Shown here piece by piece: positions 17,873 through 28,388 of a DNA stretch of 64,000 nt. Location of the stretch: positions 434,001 to 498,000 of the forward strand of contig NZ_FTMV01000002.1 in assembly GCF_900156175.1 (NCBI RefSeq), read 5' to 3'. The notes under the pieces were generated by a model. The model saw nothing but the letters and a program-made list of their open reading frames with translations. It did no database searches and was not told where the DNA came from. Both the position numbers and the translations under genes were made by a program. How positions within the stretch are numbered: position 1 is the stretch's first letter; the number at the start of each line of letters is the position of its first letter. This stretch comes from Janthinobacterium sp. TND4EL3. GTDB taxonomy: Bacteria > Pseudomonadota > Gammaproteobacteria > Burkholderiales > Burkholderiaceae_D.

Positions 17873-20109
17873 TGGGTGCCCATTCCCCTATCCTGGCGGC
17901 CAGCCTGCCCGAAGCGGCCAATGGCCTGGCCGACGCCGTGCAGGCGGACGATCTTCCGCTGCGCCTGCGCGACGCGCTGGGACGGCGCAAGTCGCTGGCC
18001 AGCGCGCCGGCGAGCGACTTGAAATTGCCCTTCATCGGCCATTTTCCGCTGCAAAAACAATTGAGCATCCTGTCGACGGTAATGGCCCTGAGCCTGGCCG
18101 CCAGCCTGCTGTTCGTGGGTCTGAACACGCGCAGCGGCAATATCGCCTCGGCGCAGACGCAGCTGGCCAGCGATGCGCTGATGCACTCGCAGCGCATCGG
18201 CAAGGCCACGCCGAATGCCGTGCAAGGCAATCCGGAAGCCTTCCGCCAGCTCGAGGAAAGCCGCAATGAACTGAACCAGGATTTCCGCCTGATGCTGCGC
18301 GGCGGGACATATCATGGGCGCGACATCGGCGAATCGCGTTCGGGCCTGCTGGCGGCGGTGGCCGACGCGCGCAAGAAGTGGGCCAGCAGTGACCGCGCCG
18401 CCAGCACCATCCTGCGCCTGAAGACGGAATTGGGCGAATTCGACAAGACCTTGCAGCAATTGAATGCCTTGTCGCCCGCGTTGCTGGCGCAGACGGAGGA
18501 AGTCGCCGCCTTGAAGGTACAGCGGGGCGGCAGTGGCCGCGAGCTGGCCGTCATCGGCCGCTTGATGATGCTGACGCAGCGCATGAGCCGCAGCGCCAGC
18601 GAGTTTCTGGCCTCCGGCAGCATCAGCTCGGAAACGGCGTTTTCGCTGGGACGCGACACGACGTACTTCCGCGCTGCCGTCGAGGGACTGCTCAATGGCA
18701 GCGTTTCGCTGCAGCTGGCGCCCACGCGCGACGTCGAACTGCGCGAGCGCCTGGTGGCGCTGAAGGCCAGCTTTGACGCCTACCAGAAGCTGGTGTCGTC
18801 CATCCTCGACCGCCTGGATAAATTCAGTTCGGCGAAAAGCGCGGAACAGCTGATTTTCAACGAGAACGAAGACCTGCGCCAGCGCCTGACGCTGTTGCAG
18901 CAGATGTATCACGTCAACCAGGAGTCGCTGGGCGCGGAATTCTGGCTGATGGTGGCCGGCGTGGTGCTGACCCTGATCGCGGCAGCCGGCATCGGCCGCG
19001 TGCTGCTGCAGGATTCAGTCAACCGCACGCGCGATGCGGAGCGGCGGCGCCAGGAAGCGGAAATACAACGCCTGCTGTCGCAGGAAAAGGAAGAACAGGC
19101 CAAGGCGCAGAACGACCAGAACCAAGCGGCCATCCTGCGCCTGATGAACGAGCTGCAGAAAGTGGCCGATGGCGATCTGACGGTGCAGGCGACGGTGTCG
19201 GAAGACATTACAGGCGCCATCGCCGATTCCGTCAACTACACGGTCGAGGAATTGCGCGGCCTGGTGGGACGTGTGACGGCCACGGCCGAGCAGGTCAACG
19301 GCGCATCGACGCAGGCACAGAGCATCTCCAGCAAGCTCCTGATCGCCTCGCAGCAGCAGTCGCGCGAAATACTCGATGCCAGCGCTACCGTGGTAAAGAT
19401 GGCCAATGCGATCACCGACGTGTCGAAATCGGCCAGCGTCTCGGCCGACGTGGCGCGCCAGTCGGTGGCGGCCGCGCTGCAGGGATCGACGGCGGTGGAA
19501 AACGCCATCAAGGGCATGCATGAAATCCGCGAGCAGATCCAGGACACCTCCAAGCGCATCAAGCGCCTGGGCGAGTCGTCGCAGGAAATCGGCGAAATCA
19601 CGGAACTCATCTCCGACATCACCGAGCAGACGAACGTGCTGGCGCTGAATGCCGCCATCCAGGCCGCATCGGCCGGCGAGGCGGGACGCGGCTTTTCCGT
19701 TGTCGCCGAGGAGGTGCAGCGCCTGGCCGAACGTTCGGCCGCCGCCGCCAAGCAGATCGGCGCCCTGGTGCGCACCATCCAGGCCGACACCCAGGATGCG
19801 ACAAGGGCGATGGAGAAATCGACGCAGGGCGTGGTCGAGGGCGCGCGCCTGTCCGACGCGGCTGGCGCCGCCTTGAATGACATCAGCCAGGTGTCGAAGC
19901 ACCTGGCCGAGCTGATCCAGGGCATTTCGTTCGCCACCGGCACGCAGGCAGGCTCGGCCAGCGGCGTGGCCCTGAGCATTCAGCATATCCTGAGCGTGAC
20001 GGAGCAGACCCAGGATGGCACGCAGCAGACGGCGCAGTCGATCCACAAGCTGTCGATGCTGGCACAGGAACTGAAAAACTCGGTGTCGCGCTTCCGCGTC
20101 GCCGCCTGA
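17872..20109 (+). CDS. pilJ: Methyl-accepting chemotaxis protein PilJ
   Basis: PilJ is the receptor of the Pil-Chp system. It has 745 residues from the ATG that overlaps the pilI stop; the open frame extends upstream inside pilI but is not needed. A cytoplasmic N-terminus (about 60 residues) is followed by the first membrane helix ([21 protein letters not shown]), two PilJ-type periplasmic helical modules, a second helix near 355-375, and a HAMP-like/coiled section rich in Glu, Gln and Arg. The signalling hairpin tip is [20 protein letters not shown], then [19 protein letters not shown]. No cheR- or cheB-type adaptation genes follow it directly. Confidence 0.93.
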   Translation: MGAHSPILAASLPEAANGLADAVQADDLPLRLRDALGRRKSLASAPASDLKLPFIGHFPLQKQLSILSTVMALSLAASLLFVGLNTRSGNIASAQTQLASDALMHSQRIGKATPNAVQGNPEAFRQLEESRNELNQDFRLMLRGGTYHGRDIGESRSGLLAAVADARKKWASSDRAASTILRLKTELGEFDKTLQQLNALSPALLAQTEEVAALKVQRGGSGRELAVIGRLMMLTQRMSRSASEFLASGSISSETAFSLGRDTTYFRAAVEGLLNGSVSLQLAPTRDVELRERLVALKASFDAYQKLVSSILDRLDKFSSAKSAEQLIFNENEDLRQRLTLLQQMYHVNQESLGAEFWLMVAGVVLTLIAAAGIGRVLLQDSVNRTRDAERRRQEAEIQRLLSQEKEEQAKAQNDQNQAAILRLMNELQKVADGDLTVQATVSEDITGAIADSVNYTVEELRGLVGRVTATAEQVNGASTQAQSISSKLLIASQQQSREILDASATVVKMANAITDVSKSASVSADVARQSVAAALQGSTAVENAIKGMHEIREQIQDTSKRIKRLGESSQEIGEITELISDITEQTNVLALNAAIQAASAGEAGRGFSVVAEEVQRLAERSAAAAKQIGALVRTIQADTQDATRAMEKSTQGVVEGARLSDAAGAALNDISQVSKHLAELIQGISFATGTQAGSASGVALSIQHILSVTEQTQDGTQQTAQSIHKLSMLAQELKNSVSRFRVAA

Positions 20110-20183
20110 ACGCCGCGCCTGGCGATGGCGCGGCGCGTTGTGCGTACCGATTTTTGCGCTACGATTTCTTTACCGAGGCATGC

Positions 20184-23100
20184 ATGAGCACACCTGATAG
20201 TCCGCAGCAGTCCAAGCCGTTCGACAGCGAACCCCTGTCGTGGGTGATGGTGGAGATCCGCGAAGCGCTGGGCCGCTCGAAAACAGCCCTGTACGAGGCG
20301 GGTGGCCGCGCGCGCGAGGAGCGCGCCACGGCATTGCAGCATGCACGCTCCCACCTGCATCAGGCGCATGGCGCTCTGGTGATGGTTGACGTGGCCGGCG
20401 CCAGCCTGTTGACGGCCAGTGCGGAACAGGCGCTGGCGCGCTTTCGCGACGGCAGCCTGGAATACACGGTGGACCATGCGCAGGTTGTCGCCGAGCTGTA
20501 TCAGGCCCTCCTCGAATACCTGGAAGACCTGGTGGCCGGCACGCCGCCACAGCCCACCCGTTTGTTTCCCTATTATCGCGCCGTGCAGGCCATGCTTGGC
20601 GTGGAGCGCATCCATCCTGCCGACCTGTTTTTTCCTCCTGCTGGCATGCTGGAAGGGCATGCTATCGCGCTGTCCGACGCGCCGCCTGCGGCGGACTATC
20701 CGGCCTGGCGCGGCCGCTTTGAAAAATCTCTGCTGCCCTTTCTGAAAGCGGCAGACGCTGAGGCGCAACGCCTGCATGCCGCCGCCCTGCACGAAACCCT
20801 GACCCTGGTGGCCGATGCGCAGCGGGAAGCGCAGGCCCGCACCTTCTGGTTCGCCATGCAGGCGTGCGCCGAACTGGCGGCCAGCGGGCAAGGTGCGCAC
20901 AGCCTGTACGTCAAGCAGCTGTTTGGCCTGATTAACCTGCAATTGCGGCGCTTGGCGCAGGGCACGGGGAGCCTGCCCGAGGCGATGCTGCGTGACGCGC
21001 TGTTCTTTATCGCCGCGGCAGCCGAACCGACGCCGGCGGCGCTTCAGTTGCGCGCCGCTTTCGCGCTCGATGGACTGGTGGCCGACGACGTGGAGAAGCG
21101 GCGCTATGGCCAGGTCGACCAGGAAGCGCTGCACGGCGCACGCGCCGCGCTGGCGCAGGCGAGGAGCAGCTGGGGCAGATTGGCGCAGGCGGACCTCGAT
21201 CCATCGCTGGCTGCGGTATTCGAGCAATCCTTGCAGCAGGTGGCGGTGCAGAGCGATGTGCTGAAGTTGCCGGCCCTGGCCACTCTGCTGCGCCAGTGCG
21301 CGGCCGTGGCGCAGCAGGCCGTGGCCAGTGGCCGCAGTGCCGCCCTGGAGCAGGAAATCGGTACCGCACTGCTGTTCGCCGACACGGGTCTGGAGCAGGT
21401 GCGCCGCCTGCCCGATGATTTCGCGGGCAACGCGGAGACCATCGCCGCGCGCTTGCAGGCGCTGCTGGCGGGCGAGGCGCCGCCTGCGACCGCTGGCGAG
21501 CTGTCGCGCCAGATCGAACAGGGGCAGACGGTCGCCGCACGGGCTGAGGATATGAAGGCAGGGCTGCGGCAGGTCGAAAAACTGCTTAACGACTATTACG
21601 TGGATGGAAAGCGGCAGGCCGCCCTTGAAGACGCGGGACTGGTGCTGCAGCATTTGCAGGAGCAGCTGGCCGGGCTTGGCCAGGGCGATGCCAGCGCCGC
21701 CGTACTGCAGGTCGAAGCGGCAGTGCGGCAGCTGTCCTCCAGCGAGGCACCGGCCGAAGCGCTGGACGAGATCGCGCAGAATGTCAGCGCGCTGGGTTTT
21801 TTTGTCGACATGTTGGGCCGCAATGCGCAAGCGGCGAAGGGACGCTTTCATTTTGACGCGGCCGCCGGCACCTTCCGCGCGCTGCCATTTGAAAAGGTGG
21901 CCGCCGCCGGTATGGTACCCGTGCCGCTGCTGGACCATGCCTTGCCCCCTGTCGCGCCGTCTGCCGGCGAGGTGGCGCCAGCAACAGCCGGGGTCGACGC
22001 GGAGATGCTCGACATCTTCATCGCCGAAGCGCGCGAAGTGCTGACCTTTGTCGACAGTACCCTGGCCTTGCCGCGTGAGCAGGCCGCCAGCGGCGAACGG
22101 CTGGCCATGCTGCGCCGCTCCTTTCACACCTTGAAAGGCAGCAGCCGCATGATCGGCCTGGCGCAATTTGCCGAAGCGGCCGGCGCCGTCGAGCGCGTCA
22201 TGAATACCTGGCTGGCCGAGGCGCGCCCGGCAAGCGACGATCTGTTTACCCTGTTGAATTACGGCTGGTACCAGCTCAGCGAATGGGTGGCTGAACTGGA
22301 AGGGGGAGCGGGGCGCGAACGCGAGGCTGGCATGCTGCTGATGGCGGCCGAACGCGTGCGCGAAGGCGGACCGTTTGAGCTGCGCAAGCCGCGTCCCGTC
22401 GCGCCCGAGCCGGTGGCGAAAGCGGCCGTGCCGGTGCACGGCAACGGCAACGTGATCGGTTTTCCGGCCGCGACTGCACCTTTGCTGCACGAGGCGCCCG
22501 ACGACAACCTGAAGCACGTGGGTGAGCTGCGCATCAGTCTGCCCTTGTACAACATCTACCTGGCCGAGACGGACGAATTGTTGCGCGTGCTGACGCGCGA
22601 CTTTGGCGAGTGGCGCCATGAACAGCGGGTCGTCAGTGCCGAGGCCCTGCAGGCCGTGCATACCCTGGCAGGAACGTCGGGCACGGTCGGCTTCCAGTCC
22701 TTGCGCGACCTGGCGCTGGCGCTGGAGACGACGATCGAATCCGTGGTGCCGCCGTGGGCCGGTTTGCGCGATGCGCAGCACGAGGTGCTGGAACAGGCCA
22801 CGCAGCGCATCGGGCAGATGCTGCAGGCTTTCGCGCTGGGCGACCTGGCGCCAGCGCAGCCGGACATGATCGAAGCGCTCAACACCCTGTGGCGCACCTT
22901 GACGGCAGCGCCTGGCGAGAGCAAGGAAGCGCAGCTGGACACCTTGTTTGCCGCCGCCTACGCCAGCATCGTCGGTACGCCGGCGCCGGACGCCGAAGCG
23001 CCCGCCGAAGTTCCTGTCTCGCAGCTCGATAGCTTGTTCGCGGCAACGTATGCGAGCATCGTCGATGCGGCGGCATCCTTGCCGCCAGGCGCGCCAGAAC

Positions 23101-25442
23101 TGCACATTGGCGCCAGCGATGACCTGTTCGACGCCGGCTTCGAGCACGCGCCGCCATTGGAGCACGCGGTGCCCGAAGTGCTGGTGCCAGCCATCATGCC
23201 GGCAGATGCGGCCGCGCTGCTGGCGGCGAGCGCCGGCATCAGCGATGAACTCGATCTCGATCTGCTGTCCGTCTTCCTCGAGGAAGGCGCTGACTTGTTG
23301 CCGCAGATCGGCGAAGCGCTGCGTAGCTGGCAGCAGCATCCGCATGACAGCGGCCAGGCGCAGATGCTGCTGCGCACGCTGCATACGGTCAAGGGCAGCG
23401 CGCGCATGGCCGGCGCCATGCGCCTGGGCCAGCATGCGCATGAAATCGAGACGCATATCGAAAACATGCTGCACGCCGGCACCGCCACACCGCAAGCCTT
23501 CGAGGAATTGCTGGCCCATTACGACCATGCGTTGCACCTGTTCGAACAGTTGCAGCAACCGTTGTTGCCCTTGCCTGGCATGGAAGACACGCCGGTGGCC
23601 GAACCGAAGGCGGCCCTGGTGCGCGTGCGCGCCGATATCCTCGACCGCCTGGTGAACCAGGCCGGAGAAGTGTCGATTACGCGCTCGAAGATGGAAAATG
23701 AAGTGGGCGTGCTGGGAGCTTCGCTGTCCGAGTTTTCCGACAATCTGGCGCGACTGCGCCGCCAGCTGCGCGAAGTGGAAATGCAGGCCGAATCGCAGAT
23801 CGCCTCGCGCATGGCCGTCGGCAGCGAGCGCGATTTCGATCCGCTCGAATTCGACCGCTTTACGCGCCTGCAGGAATTGACGCGCATGATGGCCGAAAGC
23901 GTCAATGACGTAGCCTCGTTCCACGAAAACCTCAGCCATAGCATCGATGCGGTGACGGATGACCTGGTGCTGCAGGCGCGCCTGACGCGCGAGCTGCAGC
24001 GCGACCTGATGCAGATTCGCATGGTGCCGTTTTCCAGCATCGCCGAACGCCTGTTCCGCGTGGCGCGGCAAAGCGCCAAGGAAGTCGACAAGAGGGTCAA
24101 CCTCGACATCCGCGGCGGTAGTGTGGAAATCGACCGCAGCGTGCTCGAACGCATGGCGGCGCCCTTCGAACACCTGCTGCGCAACGCCATCGTGCACGGC
24201 GTCGAGCCACGCGACGCGCGCCTGGCGGTGGGCAAGAGCGAAACAGGCGAGCTGCTGGTGCAGCTCAGCCAGCAGGGCAACGAGGTGGCGATCGCCTTCT
24301 CCGACGATGGCGCGGGGCTGGACCTCGAGCGCATCCGGACCAAGGCGCATGGCGCCGGCCTGCTGGCGACGGACGCGCCGCTAACCGACGCGCAGGCGAC
24401 AGAACTGATTTTCTCGCCCGGCTTCTCCACTGCCGACAGCCTGACGGAACTGGCCGGACGCGGTGTTGGCATGGATATCGTGCGTTCCGAAGCGCTGGCC
24501 CTGGGCGGACGCGTGGAAACGTTGACGCAGGCGGGTCTGGGCATGCGCTTCACCATACACCTGCCGCTGACCCTGGCTGTCACGCAAGTGGTGCTGCTGG
24601 CGGCGCACGGCAAGACCTACGCCTTGCCATCGGTGCTGGTCGAGCAGGTGCTGCACCTGAAGGGCGAGCAGCTGGAGCAAGTGCAGGCGGCCGGTTGCAT
24701 CGAGTCGCACGGACAGGTGCTGGCGCTGCACCACCTGTCGTCCATGCTGGGCGAGACCCCGGTGGCACAGGCCGTGCAGCGTTACGCGCCCGTGTTACTG
24801 CTGAGAAATGGCAACGACAGGCTGGCCTTGCAGGTCGATGATGTGGTGGGCAACCGCGAGGTGGTGGTCAAGCATGTGGGGCCGCAACTGGCACGCATGC
24901 CGGGCATTGCCGGCGCCACCGTGCTGGGCACAGGCGACATCGTGCTGATCCTGAACCCTGTGGCGCTGGCGCAGCACCTCGAACACCATCCGGAACTCCT
25001 GTCGCAATACGCGCTGGCCAGCAGCGTGCAGCGGACCGCCAACAGCGGGCTGGCTATGCCGCGCGCCTGCGTCATGGTAGTCGACGATTCCTTGACCGTG
25101 CGTCGCGTGATGCAGCGCCTGTTCGAGCGCGAAGGCTACCAGGTGCTGCTGGCCAAAGACGGCGTTGATGCGCTGGAGCAGCTGCACGCGCTGGAGCCGG
25201 CGGCCATGCCGGTGCTGCTGCTGGTCGACGTGGAGATGCCGCGCATGGATGGCTTTGACCTGACGCGCAATGTGCGCAGCGACGGCAAGACGCGCGCCAT
25301 TCCAGTCATCATGATCACTTCGCGCAGCGCCGACAAGCACCGCACGCACGCCTTTGAACTGGGCGTGAATGCGTATTTCGGCAAGCCGTTTCAGGAAGAG
25401 GAATTGCTGGCCGAGGTGGGGCGCCTGCTGGCGGGGGGCTGA
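20184..25442 (+). CDS. chpA: Hybrid CheA-type histidine kinase/response regulator ChpA (PilL)
   Basis: This is the central kinase of twitching-motility chemosensing, 1752 residues from the ATG at 20184 (GAGG site; a TTG-type start ten codons earlier is less likely). Three clear HPt modules carry phospho-accepting histidines: H648 (HTLKGSSRMIG), H826 (HTLAGTSGTVG) and H1067 (HTVKGSARMAG). An N-terminal region (1-600) contains further degenerate HPt-like helices, including HQAHGALVMV near 58. Then come CheA dimerisation, the ATPase (N-box HLLRNAIVHGVEPRDAR; G-box GRGVGMDIVRSEA), a CheW domain, and a C-terminal receiver with phospho-acceptor D1682. Pseudomonas ChpA is larger with more Xpt modules, so this is a shorter version. 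Confidence 0.93.
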   Translation: MSTPDSPQQSKPFDSEPLSWVMVEIREALGRSKTALYEAGGRAREERATALQHARSHLHQAHGALVMVDVAGASLLTASAEQALARFRDGSLEYTVDHAQVVAELYQALLEYLEDLVAGTPPQPTRLFPYYRAVQAMLGVERIHPADLFFPPAGMLEGHAIALSDAPPAADYPAWRGRFEKSLLPFLKAADAEAQRLHAAALHETLTLVADAQREAQARTFWFAMQACAELAASGQGAHSLYVKQLFGLINLQLRRLAQGTGSLPEAMLRDALFFIAAAAEPTPAALQLRAAFALDGLVADDVEKRRYGQVDQEALHGARAALAQARSSWGRLAQADLDPSLAAVFEQSLQQVAVQSDVLKLPALATLLRQCAAVAQQAVASGRSAALEQEIGTALLFADTGLEQVRRLPDDFAGNAETIAARLQALLAGEAPPATAGELSRQIEQGQTVAARAEDMKAGLRQVEKLLNDYYVDGKRQAALEDAGLVLQHLQEQLAGLGQGDASAAVLQVEAAVRQLSSSEAPAEALDEIAQNVSALGFFVDMLGRNAQAAKGRFHFDAAAGTFRALPFEKVAAAGMVPVPLLDHALPPVAPSAGEVAPATAGVDAEMLDIFIAEAREVLTFVDSTLALPREQAASGERLAMLRRSFHTLKGSSRMIGLAQFAEAAGAVERVMNTWLAEARPASDDLFTLLNYGWYQLSEWVAELEGGAGREREAGMLLMAAERVREGGPFELRKPRPVAPEPVAKAAVPVHGNGNVIGFPAATAPLLHEAPDDNLKHVGELRISLPLYNIYLAETDELLRVLTRDFGEWRHEQRVVSAEALQAVHTLAGTSGTVGFQSLRDLALALETTIESVVPPWAGLRDAQHEVLEQATQRIGQMLQAFALGDLAPAQPDMIEALNTLWRTLTAAPGESKEAQLDTLFAAAYASIVGTPAPDAEAPAEVPVSQLDSLFAATYASIVDAAASLPPGAPELHIGASDDLFDAGFEHAPPLEHAVPEVLVPAIMPADAAALLAASAGISDELDLDLLSVFLEEGADLLPQIGEALRSWQQHPHDSGQAQMLLRTLHTVKGSARMAGAMRLGQHAHEIETHIENMLHAGTATPQAFEELLAHYDHALHLFEQLQQPLLPLPGMEDTPVAEPKAALVRVRADILDRLVNQAGEVSITRSKMENEVGVLGASLSEFSDNLARLRRQLREVEMQAESQIASRMAVGSERDFDPLEFDRFTRLQELTRMMAESVNDVASFHENLSHSIDAVTDDLVLQARLTRELQRDLMQIRMVPFSSIAERLFRVARQSAKEVDKRVNLDIRGGSVEIDRSVLERMAAPFEHLLRNAIVHGVEPRDARLAVGKSETGELLVQLSQQGNEVAIAFSDDGAGLDLERIRTKAHGAGLLATDAPLTDAQATELIFSPGFSTADSLTELAGRGVGMDIVRSEALALGGRVETLTQAGLGMRFTIHLPLTLAVTQVVLLAAHGKTYALPSVLVEQVLHLKGEQLEQVQAAGCIESHGQVLALHHLSSMLGETPVAQAVQRYAPVLLLRNGNDRLALQVDDVVGNREVVVKHVGPQLARMPGIAGATVLGTGDIVLILNPVALAQHLEHHPELLSQYALASSVQRTANSGLAMPRACVMVVDDSLTVRRVMQRLFEREGYQVLLAKDGVDALEQLHALEPAAMPVLLLVDVEMPRMDGFDLTRNVRSDGKTRAIPVIMITSRSADKHRTHAFELGVNAYFGKPFQEEELLAEVGRLLAGG

Positions 25443-25458
25443 CTTACGGCACCACCTT

Positions 25459-26922
25459 CTACGCTACCGCCTTGACTACTGCATAGCGTTCCAGGGTCAG
25501 CTTGCGCGCCTCATCATGCTGCACGATGGGATGCGGGTAGTCGCGTCCCAGCACGATGTTTTTCTGTTCGAGCAGCATGCGCGGCACCAGCCACGGCGCG
25601 TGGATTTCCTTGTCGCCCAGCGCCTTCAGTTGCGGCAGGTAGCGGCGGATGAAGCGTCCGCCAGCATCGAATTTTTCCGATTGCGTGATCGGATTGAAGA
25701 TGCGGAAATAAGGCTGTGCGTCGCAGCCGGACGAGGACGCCCACTGCCAGCCGCCGTTGTTCGACGCCAGGTCGAAGTCGTTCAGGTGCAGCGCGAAATA
25801 CGCTTCGCCGCGGCGCCAGTCGATGCCCAGATCCTTGATCAGGAAGCAGGCCGTGACCATGCGCAGGCGGTTGTGCATGTAACCTGTCTGGTTCAGTTGC
25901 GCCATGGCCGCATCGACCAGAGGATAGCCGGTGCGTCCTTCGCACCAGGCCGCGAACGCGGCGTCGGCCTGCGGCCCTGTCTCCCAGGCGATGGCGTCAT
26001 ACGCGGGTTTAAAGGCGCCGCCGTCCACGTGCGGGTTCTGATACAGGATCATGGCGTAGAAGTCGCGCCAGATCAGTTCGGCCAGCCACACGGGAGCGCC
26101 GTCGCCCCCACCGCCCCGGTCCATCAGGTCGACAATCGTGCGCACGAGGTAGCGCAGCGAGACTGTGCCGAAGCGCAGATGCATGGACAGGTACGACGGT
26201 CCCTTCAGGGCCGGAAAGTCGCGCGCCACGTCATAGCGGGCTGCGCGTGGCAGGAAGTCCTCGAACAGCTTGCTGGCGCCGGACATACCGGTCGGAATCG
26301 CCAGTTCTGCCAGGTTGCTCGCTTCGAAACCCAGTTCTGACAGGGAGGGCAGGGGCGCCGGCACCTCGCTGCGCGGTGGCGCCAGGCTGGCGACATGCGG
26401 CCCGATATCAAATGATGCCAGGCAGGCTGGTTCCGCACGCATTTTCTTCAGCCAGGCATTCTTGTATGGCGTATAGACGGTATACGGCTTGTGCGACAAG
26501 GTCAGCACCTCATCTTTCTCAAAGATCACCTGATCCTTGAAACTGAACCACAGGCGCGCGTTGGCACTGAGGGCGCTTGCCACGGCTGCGTCACGGGCGA
26601 TGGCTTGCGGCTCGTAATCGTGGTTGGCAAAGACGGCGTCCACCTGCAGTTCGGCGGCCAGGCGTGGGATGGCCTCGGCCGCATCGGCGTGCAGCACGAT
26701 CAGGTCGCCGCCCAGCTGCCGCAGTTCGGCGGCCAGTTCCGCCACGCTGGCATGGATGAAGTCGACGCGCCGGTCACGACGCGGCAACGTGGCCAGGATG
26801 GCCGTGTCATACACAAACACACAATGCACGGCCTGGCTCTGGCGCAGGGCGTGATGCAGCGCAGCATGGTCAAAAGCACGCAAATCGCGGCGGAACCATA
26901 CCAGGGAAGTCTTGATTGTCAT
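25459..26922 (-). CDS. phrB: Deoxyribodipyrimidine photolyase
   Basis: This enzyme repairs cyclobutane pyrimidine dimers using blue light. The 487-residue class I CPD photolyase type starts TSLVWFRRDLRAFDHAAL, which marks the antenna-binding Rossmann domain. The FAD-binding helical domain includes TGYPLVDAAMAQLNQTGYMHN and RMVTACFLIKDLGIDWRRGE, and the tryptophan chain region WQWASSSGCDAQPYFRIFNP is intact. I infer repair rather than cryptochrome function. The gene converges on chpA with 16 bp between the stops. Confidence 0.95.
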   Translation of the reverse strand: MTIKTSLVWFRRDLRAFDHAALHHALRQSQAVHCVFVYDTAILATLPRRDRRVDFIHASVAELAAELRQLGGDLIVLHADAAEAIPRLAAELQVDAVFANHDYEPQAIARDAAVASALSANARLWFSFKDQVIFEKDEVLTLSHKPYTVYTPYKNAWLKKMRAEPACLASFDIGPHVASLAPPRSEVPAPLPSLSELGFEASNLAELAIPTGMSGASKLFEDFLPRAARYDVARDFPALKGPSYLSMHLRFGTVSLRYLVRTIVDLMDRGGGGDGAPVWLAELIWRDFYAMILYQNPHVDGGAFKPAYDAIAWETGPQADAAFAAWCEGRTGYPLVDAAMAQLNQTGYMHNRLRMVTACFLIKDLGIDWRRGEAYFALHLNDFDLASNNGGWQWASSSGCDAQPYFRIFNPITQSEKFDAGGRFIRRYLPQLKALGDKEIHAPWLVPRMLLEQKNIVLGRDYPHPIVQHDEARKLTLERYAVVKAVA

Positions 26923-27306
26923 TATTTTCTGTGTTTAGGGTCAAAAATAGTCGATTTTTCGCCGTTCAAGCGGCTTTATGGTCGCTCGTGTCATGCCATT
27001 GGCGTCGCCGTGATGGCAATTCAGTGTAAACTACCGGGTATGTTCGTCGTGTTTCACGTGCGACAACCATTTTGCGATCAATTTTACAATTGATGTTGCA
27101 ATGGCGGGGGACTGAGCTGGCAATCCGGCTTTGAACTGATGTTCCGCAACACGCAAAGTGAACTTTTATAATTGAATTTAAAACAATAATAGCGTCAGGC
27201 ATCATTGCGGCGTGCGGCCACCAGTTCCGTGCCGCGTGATCAGTCAGGCGTATGACAGCAGGGGTAAGCGAAACTTGCCAGCAAGCCCACAGAGAGAGCA
27301 TCGCGT
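26923..27306. other. Intergenic region between phrB and yqgE, AT-richer, with an inverted repeat
   Basis: I see no gene in these 384 bp. The stretch is clearly AT-richer than its surroundings. A perfect inverted repeat ATCAATT-TTAC-AATTGAT lies at 27077-27094, followed by TTTTATAATTGAATTTAAAAC near 27165-27185, which could hold a promoter or a binding site for a nucleoid protein. It must contain the promoters of both divergent genes, phrB and the yqgE-ruvX-pyr run. Confidence 0.5.
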
Positions 27307-27954
27307 ATGAAGAAGAGTAAAATCGACCAGACTCTACCAGGACATCGATTGATGCATGGTGTCGGAGAACCGGCCGCAACCGGGTCTTCCACTCTGAATC
27401 TGGCCAACCATTTCCTGATTGCGATGCCGGCGATGCAAGATCCGATCTTCGGCGGGACGGTCGTGTACGTCTGTGAACACAATGAAAACGGCGTGCTGGG
27501 CGTCGTCATCAACAAGCCCACCGACATGACCATGGAAGTGCTGTTCGACCGTATCGACCTGAAACTGGCGGCCGGCACCGACACGCCCATCATCAATGAA
27601 CCGATCATGTTCGGCGGCCCGGTGCAGGATGACCGTGGCTTCGTGCTGCATACGCCGGGAGCGCGCTATTCCTCGTCGCTGACGGTGACCGATGAAATCG
27701 CGTTTACCACCTCGATCGACGTGCTCGAAGCCGTCGCCAAGGGCGATGGTCCCGAGCGCATGCTCGTCTCGATCGGCTACTCGGGCTGGAGCCCGGGTCA
27801 GCTGGAAGACGAGATCGGCCGCAACGGCTGGCTGACGGTGGGCGCCTCGGCCGACATCCTGTTCGACTTCCCCATCGAGCAGCGCTACGTGGCGGCCATC
27901 AAGTTGCTGGGCATCGATCCGCTCATGCTCGCCAGCGAGGCTGGCCACGCATGA
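27307..27954 (+). CDS. YqgE/AlgH family protein
   Basis: This is a conserved cytoplasmic protein of unknown biochemistry, 215 residues. Family hallmarks are LNLANHFLIAMPAMQDPIFGGTVVYVCEH (motif described by its ends, LANHFLIAMP and VVYVCEHN), GVLGVVINKP, GGPVQ and YSGWSPGQLEDEI. In Pseudomonas it is called AlgH and was linked to alginate control, but its role is not established. The N-terminal 25 residues before LNLANHF are longer than in E. coli YqgE, so an internal start is possible. It overlaps ruvX as ATGA, the usual pairing. Confidence 0.9.
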   Translation: MKKSKIDQTLPGHRLMHGVGEPAATGSSTLNLANHFLIAMPAMQDPIFGGTVVYVCEHNENGVLGVVINKPTDMTMEVLFDRIDLKLAAGTDTPIINEPIMFGGPVQDDRGFVLHTPGARYSSSLTVTDEIAFTTSIDVLEAVAKGDGPERMLVSIGYSGWSPGQLEDEIGRNGWLTVGASADILFDFPIEQRYVAAIKLLGIDPLMLASEAGHA

Positions 27955-28349
27955 GCGGTGACGCCATCGACACCATCCTCGCCTTCGATTTCGGCTTGAA
28001 ACGCATCGGCGTGGCCATCGGCAATAGCATGATTTGCCAGGCCAAGCCGCTCAGCGTGATCACGGAGACGGCGAATGAGCCGAAATTCGCCGCCATCGCG
28101 AGCCTGATCAAGGAGTGGGGCGCCAGCCGCATCGTGGTGGGCTTGCCCAGCCACCCCGATGGCACCGAACACGAGATGAGCGCGCGTTGCCGGCGGTTCG
28201 CCAACCAGGTACACGGCCGTTTCAACCTGCCGGTGGAACTGGTCGACGAGCGCTATTCCTCGGCCGTGATTGCCGCCAAACGCGGCGAAGTCATCGACGA
28301 CCGGGCTGCCGCCATCATCCTGCAACAGTATTTCGACGCGAATTATTAA
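27951..28349 (+). CDS. ruvX: Putative pre-16S rRNA nuclease / Holliday junction resolvase homologue YqgF
   Basis: This is an RNase H-fold protein of 132 residues in the YqgF/RuvX family, involved in 5' maturation of 16S rRNA in E. coli. It begins with ILAFDFGLKRIGVAIG, which supplies the first catalytic Asp; VVGLPSHPDG and VELVDERYSS supply the conserved glutamate, and DDRAAAIILQQYFD the last acidic residue. It overlaps the yqgE stop by 4 bp, and pyrR starts 39 bp downstream, so the yqgE-ruvX-pyrR-pyrB-pyrC' genes probably form one operon, as in Pseudomonas. Confidence 0.95.
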   Translation: MSGDAIDTILAFDFGLKRIGVAIGNSMICQAKPLSVITETANEPKFAAIASLIKEWGASRIVVGLPSHPDGTEHEMSARCRRFANQVHGRFNLPVELVDERYSSAVIAAKRGEVIDDRAAAIILQQYFDANY

Positions 28350-28388
28350 TCTGACTTTAGCCTCCAATCCTGAATGATTAAGAACTCT

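Noticed and set aside
19980..24350. A 1456-codon open frame on the minus strand, opposite pilJ and chpA
   Set aside because: It lies antisense to two well-supported genes, and its translation is rich in Arg, His, Gln and Ala, as expected for the mirror frame of GC-rich coding DNA. It has no family motif and no ribosome-binding site. Very GC-rich genomes produce many such frames.
28350..28388. PyrR-controlled attenuator before pyrR
   Set aside because: The leader between ruvX and pyrR is only 39 bp and shows no stem-loop followed by a T run, so a Bacillus-like attenuator is not supported here.
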